Notes under the pieces: generated by a model | Databases searched by the model: none | The model's input: only the letters and a program-made list of their open reading frames with translations | Told to the model about the DNA's origin: nothing | Program-made: the position numbers and the translations under genes | In this document: positions 62,316-64,000 of the stretch, one piece after another | How positions within the stretch are numbered: the first letter of the stretch is position 1 | Layout of the letters: each line of letters opens with the position of its first letter | NCBI GenBank assembly: GCA_963835775.1 | Contig: CAWIHB010000024.1 | Coordinates: forward strand, 248,001-312,000 | Direction of reading: 5' to 3' | Length of the DNA stretch: 64,000 nt | Source: Palsa-504 sp963835775 | Lineage (GTDB): Bacteria > Actinomycetota > Actinomycetes > Streptosporangiales > Streptosporangiaceae

Positions 62316-63521
62316 ATGGAGATCCCGCGGATCATCAGCGTCGACGACCACGTCATCGAGCCCGCGCACGTCTGGCAGGACTATCTGCCCGCCGCCTTCC
62401 GCGAGGCCGGGCCGCGCCTGGTCCGGGTCAGGGGACGGCTGCGCTTCGAGCCGCGTCACATGGCCTTCCGGGAGGATCCGGACGGGTACTGGGCTGACTG
62501 CTGGTCCTACGCGGGAATGCTGTTCCCGGTCACCGGCGGCTTCGCGGCGGTCAGCTTCCCCCGCGAGGCGGCCCACAACCGGGCCGTGCTGTTCGAGGAC
62601 ATCCTGCCCGGCTGCTACGACCGGGCGGCCCGGCTGGCCGACCTGGACCGCAATCACACCGACGCGTCGCTGTGCTTCCCCACCTTCCCGCGCTTCTGCG
62701 GGCAGACGTTCCTCGAACGCGGCGACCGTGACCTCGCGCTGGCCTGCGTCCGGGCCTACAACGACTGGATGATCGGCGAATGGTGCGCGGATGCGGCCCG
62801 CGGCCGCCTGATCCCGCTCACCCTGATCCCGATGTGGGACCCGGATCTGGCGGCGCAGGAGGTGCGGCGCTGCGCCGCGAACGGATCGCATGCCATCGCC
62901 TTCTCCGAGAACCCGGCCGCCCTCGGGCTGCCCAGCGTGCACACCGAGGCGTGGGATCCGCTGTGGGCCGCCTGCCAGGACACCGACACCGTGGTCAACA
63001 TGCACATCGGCTCGTCATCTACCTTCAGCAAGACCAGTGACGACGCGCCGCCGCTGGTCATCATCGCGCTCACCTTCGAGGGTGCGTCGCACGCCCTGGT
63101 CGACTGGCTGACCAGCGGGGTGCTGGCCCGGTTCCCCTCATTGCGCATCGCGTTGTCCGAGGGCCAGGTGGGCTGGATGCCGTTCCTGCTCGAACGGCTC
63201 GACGAGGCCTGGGATCACGCCCGCGGCTACGCGAAGACCCAGCAGAAGGTGCCGGAACCGCCCAGCACCTACGTCCCGGGCCGGGTGTTCGGCTGCGTCT
63301 TCGACGACCAGGTCGGCCTGGCGCTGCGGGACCGCATCGGGATGGGCCAGATCATGTTCGAGACCGACTACCCGCACGGCGATTCCACCTTCCCGCACTC
63401 CAAGGACACCGCCGTGACCATCGCGGCCAAGGCCGGGCTGTCGGAGCAGGAAACCTGGCGGCTGCTGCGCGGCAACGCGATCTCCTGCTATCGCCTGGAC
63501 CGCTACGGCATCCAGGCCTGA
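62316..63521 (+). CDS. amidohydrolase-2 family protein (ACMSD-like TIM barrel)
   Basis: The ATG follows GAGGAG and opens a 401-residue protein (MEIPRIISVDDHVIEPAHVW). Metal-site candidates are DDHVIEP, NMHIGSSS and FETDYPHGDSTFPHSKDTAV. It resembles the 55116 protein in layout but is longer. Such proteins decarboxylate or hydrolyse cyclic acids; the substrate is unknown. It is the second and last gene of the 60647 operon. Confidence 0.9.
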   Translation: MEIPRIISVDDHVIEPAHVWQDYLPAAFREAGPRLVRVRGRLRFEPRHMAFREDPDGYWADCWSYAGMLFPVTGGFAAVSFPREAAHNRAVLFEDILPGCYDRAARLADLDRNHTDASLCFPTFPRFCGQTFLERGDRDLALACVRAYNDWMIGEWCADAARGRLIPLTLIPMWDPDLAAQEVRRCAANGSHAIAFSENPAALGLPSVHTEAWDPLWAACQDTDTVVNMHIGSSSTFSKTSDDAPPLVIIALTFEGASHALVDWLTSGVLARFPSLRIALSEGQVGWMPFLLERLDEAWDHARGYAKTQQKVPEPPSTYVPGRVFGCVFDDQVGLALRDRIGMGQIMFETDYPHGDSTFPHSKDTAVTIAAKAGLSEQETWRLLRGNAISCYRLDRYGIQA

Positions 63522-63555
63522 CCGCACCGCCGAGCGGACCGCGCACCGTGTGCTC

Positions 63556-63590
63556 TTGACCTAAACAACTAAATCATCTTACTATATAAG
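63556..63590 (+). promoter_or_regulatory. promoter block J with the shared word in its spacer
   Basis: TTGACC (63556-63561) and TACTAT (63580-63585) are 18 bp apart. TAAATCATCTTACTA (63570-63584) fills the spacer and -10, matching 22601-22615 at 14 of 15 positions. It lies about 40 bp before the 63624 start. A repressor there would block the promoter. Confidence 0.65.
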
Positions 63591-63623
63591 GGAAGCAAGG
63601 CAGGCGCGACGCGGAGGTTCGTC

Positions 63624-63959
63624 ATGACCCGGTTGAACGTGAACGACGCCCGGTGTGTGGCACTGTTCGCCTCCGCGATGCAGCGAATGGATGCCCCGGC
63701 CCCCGCGGCGCTGGGCGAGGTGATCGGCCGCACCGTCCGGAGGTTCGGCATCGCGGGCTGCGCTGCCCGGATGGCGCAGGAGTTCGGCGACCACCCCGAG
63801 GCTGCCGCGAGCCGGATGTGCTGGATCCGGCAGCTCGTCGAGGACAGATTCGCCCCGGCCGCCGCCCGGCCCGCCGGGCTCGGCGAGTGGCGGCCCACCC
63901 CGGCCTCCGGCGCGAGCGCCGCGCGGCCAGCCGCGGGCCGCGCCCACTGCGCGGCCTGA
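63624..63959 (+). CDS. small conserved-looking hypothetical protein (111 aa)
   Basis: The ATG has GGAGG upstream and opens MTRLNVNDARCVALFASAMQ. The first 80 residues are mostly helical (ALGEVIGRTVRRFGIAGCAA, RMAQEFGDHPEAAASRMCWI) with four cysteines in all. The last 30 are Ala/Pro-rich. It has no DNA-binding motif that I recognise. I recall similar small actinobacterial proteins without known function. It has its own regulated-looking promoter, so it may belong to the same regulon. Confidence 0.65.
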   Translation: MTRLNVNDARCVALFASAMQRMDAPAPAALGEVIGRTVRRFGIAGCAARMAQEFGDHPEAAASRMCWIRQLVEDRFAPAAARPAGLGEWRPTPASGASAARPAAGRAHCAA

Positions 63960-64000
63960 CGCTCCGGTCCGGGCCCGCCGCGGCCTCGGATGGCAGTTAA

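Noticed and set aside
60395..62356. 653-codon minus-strand frame
   Set aside because: Antisense to the D-aminoacylase-type gene with no motif of its own.
1..64000. tRNA or rRNA genes and complete insertion sequences
   Set aside because: I saw no cloverleaf-like sequence, rRNA core segments or intact transposase with terminal inverted repeats. Only one degraded ISL3-like fragment was found.

Overview
The window is high-GC DNA with almost every reading frame open. It has GTG/TTG starts, GGAG-type ribosome binding sites, stop/start overlaps and F420-type luciferase-like oxidoreductases. Together these point to a filamentous or soil actinomycete; genus cannot be called from the sequence alone. 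No rRNA, tRNA or CRISPR array was recognised.

The two flanks (about 1-15.5 kb and 49-63.9 kb), plus two islands at 21.7-22.6 and 24.0-24.8 kb, are CoA-thioester catabolism. They hold acyl-CoA dehydrogenases (one a two-domain fusion), SCP2/Ltp-type thiolases, DUF35 zinc-ribbon/OB-fold proteins, enoyl-CoA hydratases, a MaoC-fold protein, short-chain dehydrogenases, F420-type oxidoreductases and amidohydrolases. A branched-chain-type ABC importer and a FadR/GntR regulator sit with them. The genes form short divergent operons. Most start regions carry a sharply AT-rich 30-60 bp block, and several blocks share a TAAATYATCTWACTA-like word, which suggests one regulon. The set looks like beta-oxidation of a branched or cyclic acid (sterol-side-chain-like); the substrate is not identifiable.

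The middle is accessory. At 15.5-21.7 kb lies a gene graveyard: fragments of an MFS transporter, a GNAT acetyltransferase and an aminotransferase, an ISL3-like transposase remnant, a nuoI tail and an orphan nuoJ fused to a channel-like domain. At 22.6-24.0 kb are a 13-bp tandem repeat, a degraded L,D-transpeptidase and a VapBC-like toxin-antitoxin pair.

At 25.0-29.3 kb is a three-gene cassette: TPR-CHAT protease, a CBS-like/zinc-knuckle protein and a membrane protein. Convergent to it, at 29.3-48.9 kb, is a Tc (insecticidal toxin complex) locus on the minus strand. It has a 3897-residue TcA followed by an SpvB/RHS TcB-TcC fusion. The fusion is frameshifted near its N-terminus and ends in a glycine-rich, beta-barrel-like variable region.

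Short in-frame tandem repeats (15-18 bp) recur in several coding regions. The same GC-rich intergenic element is found both before one acyl-CoA dehydrogenase gene and inside the coding linker of the fused one.
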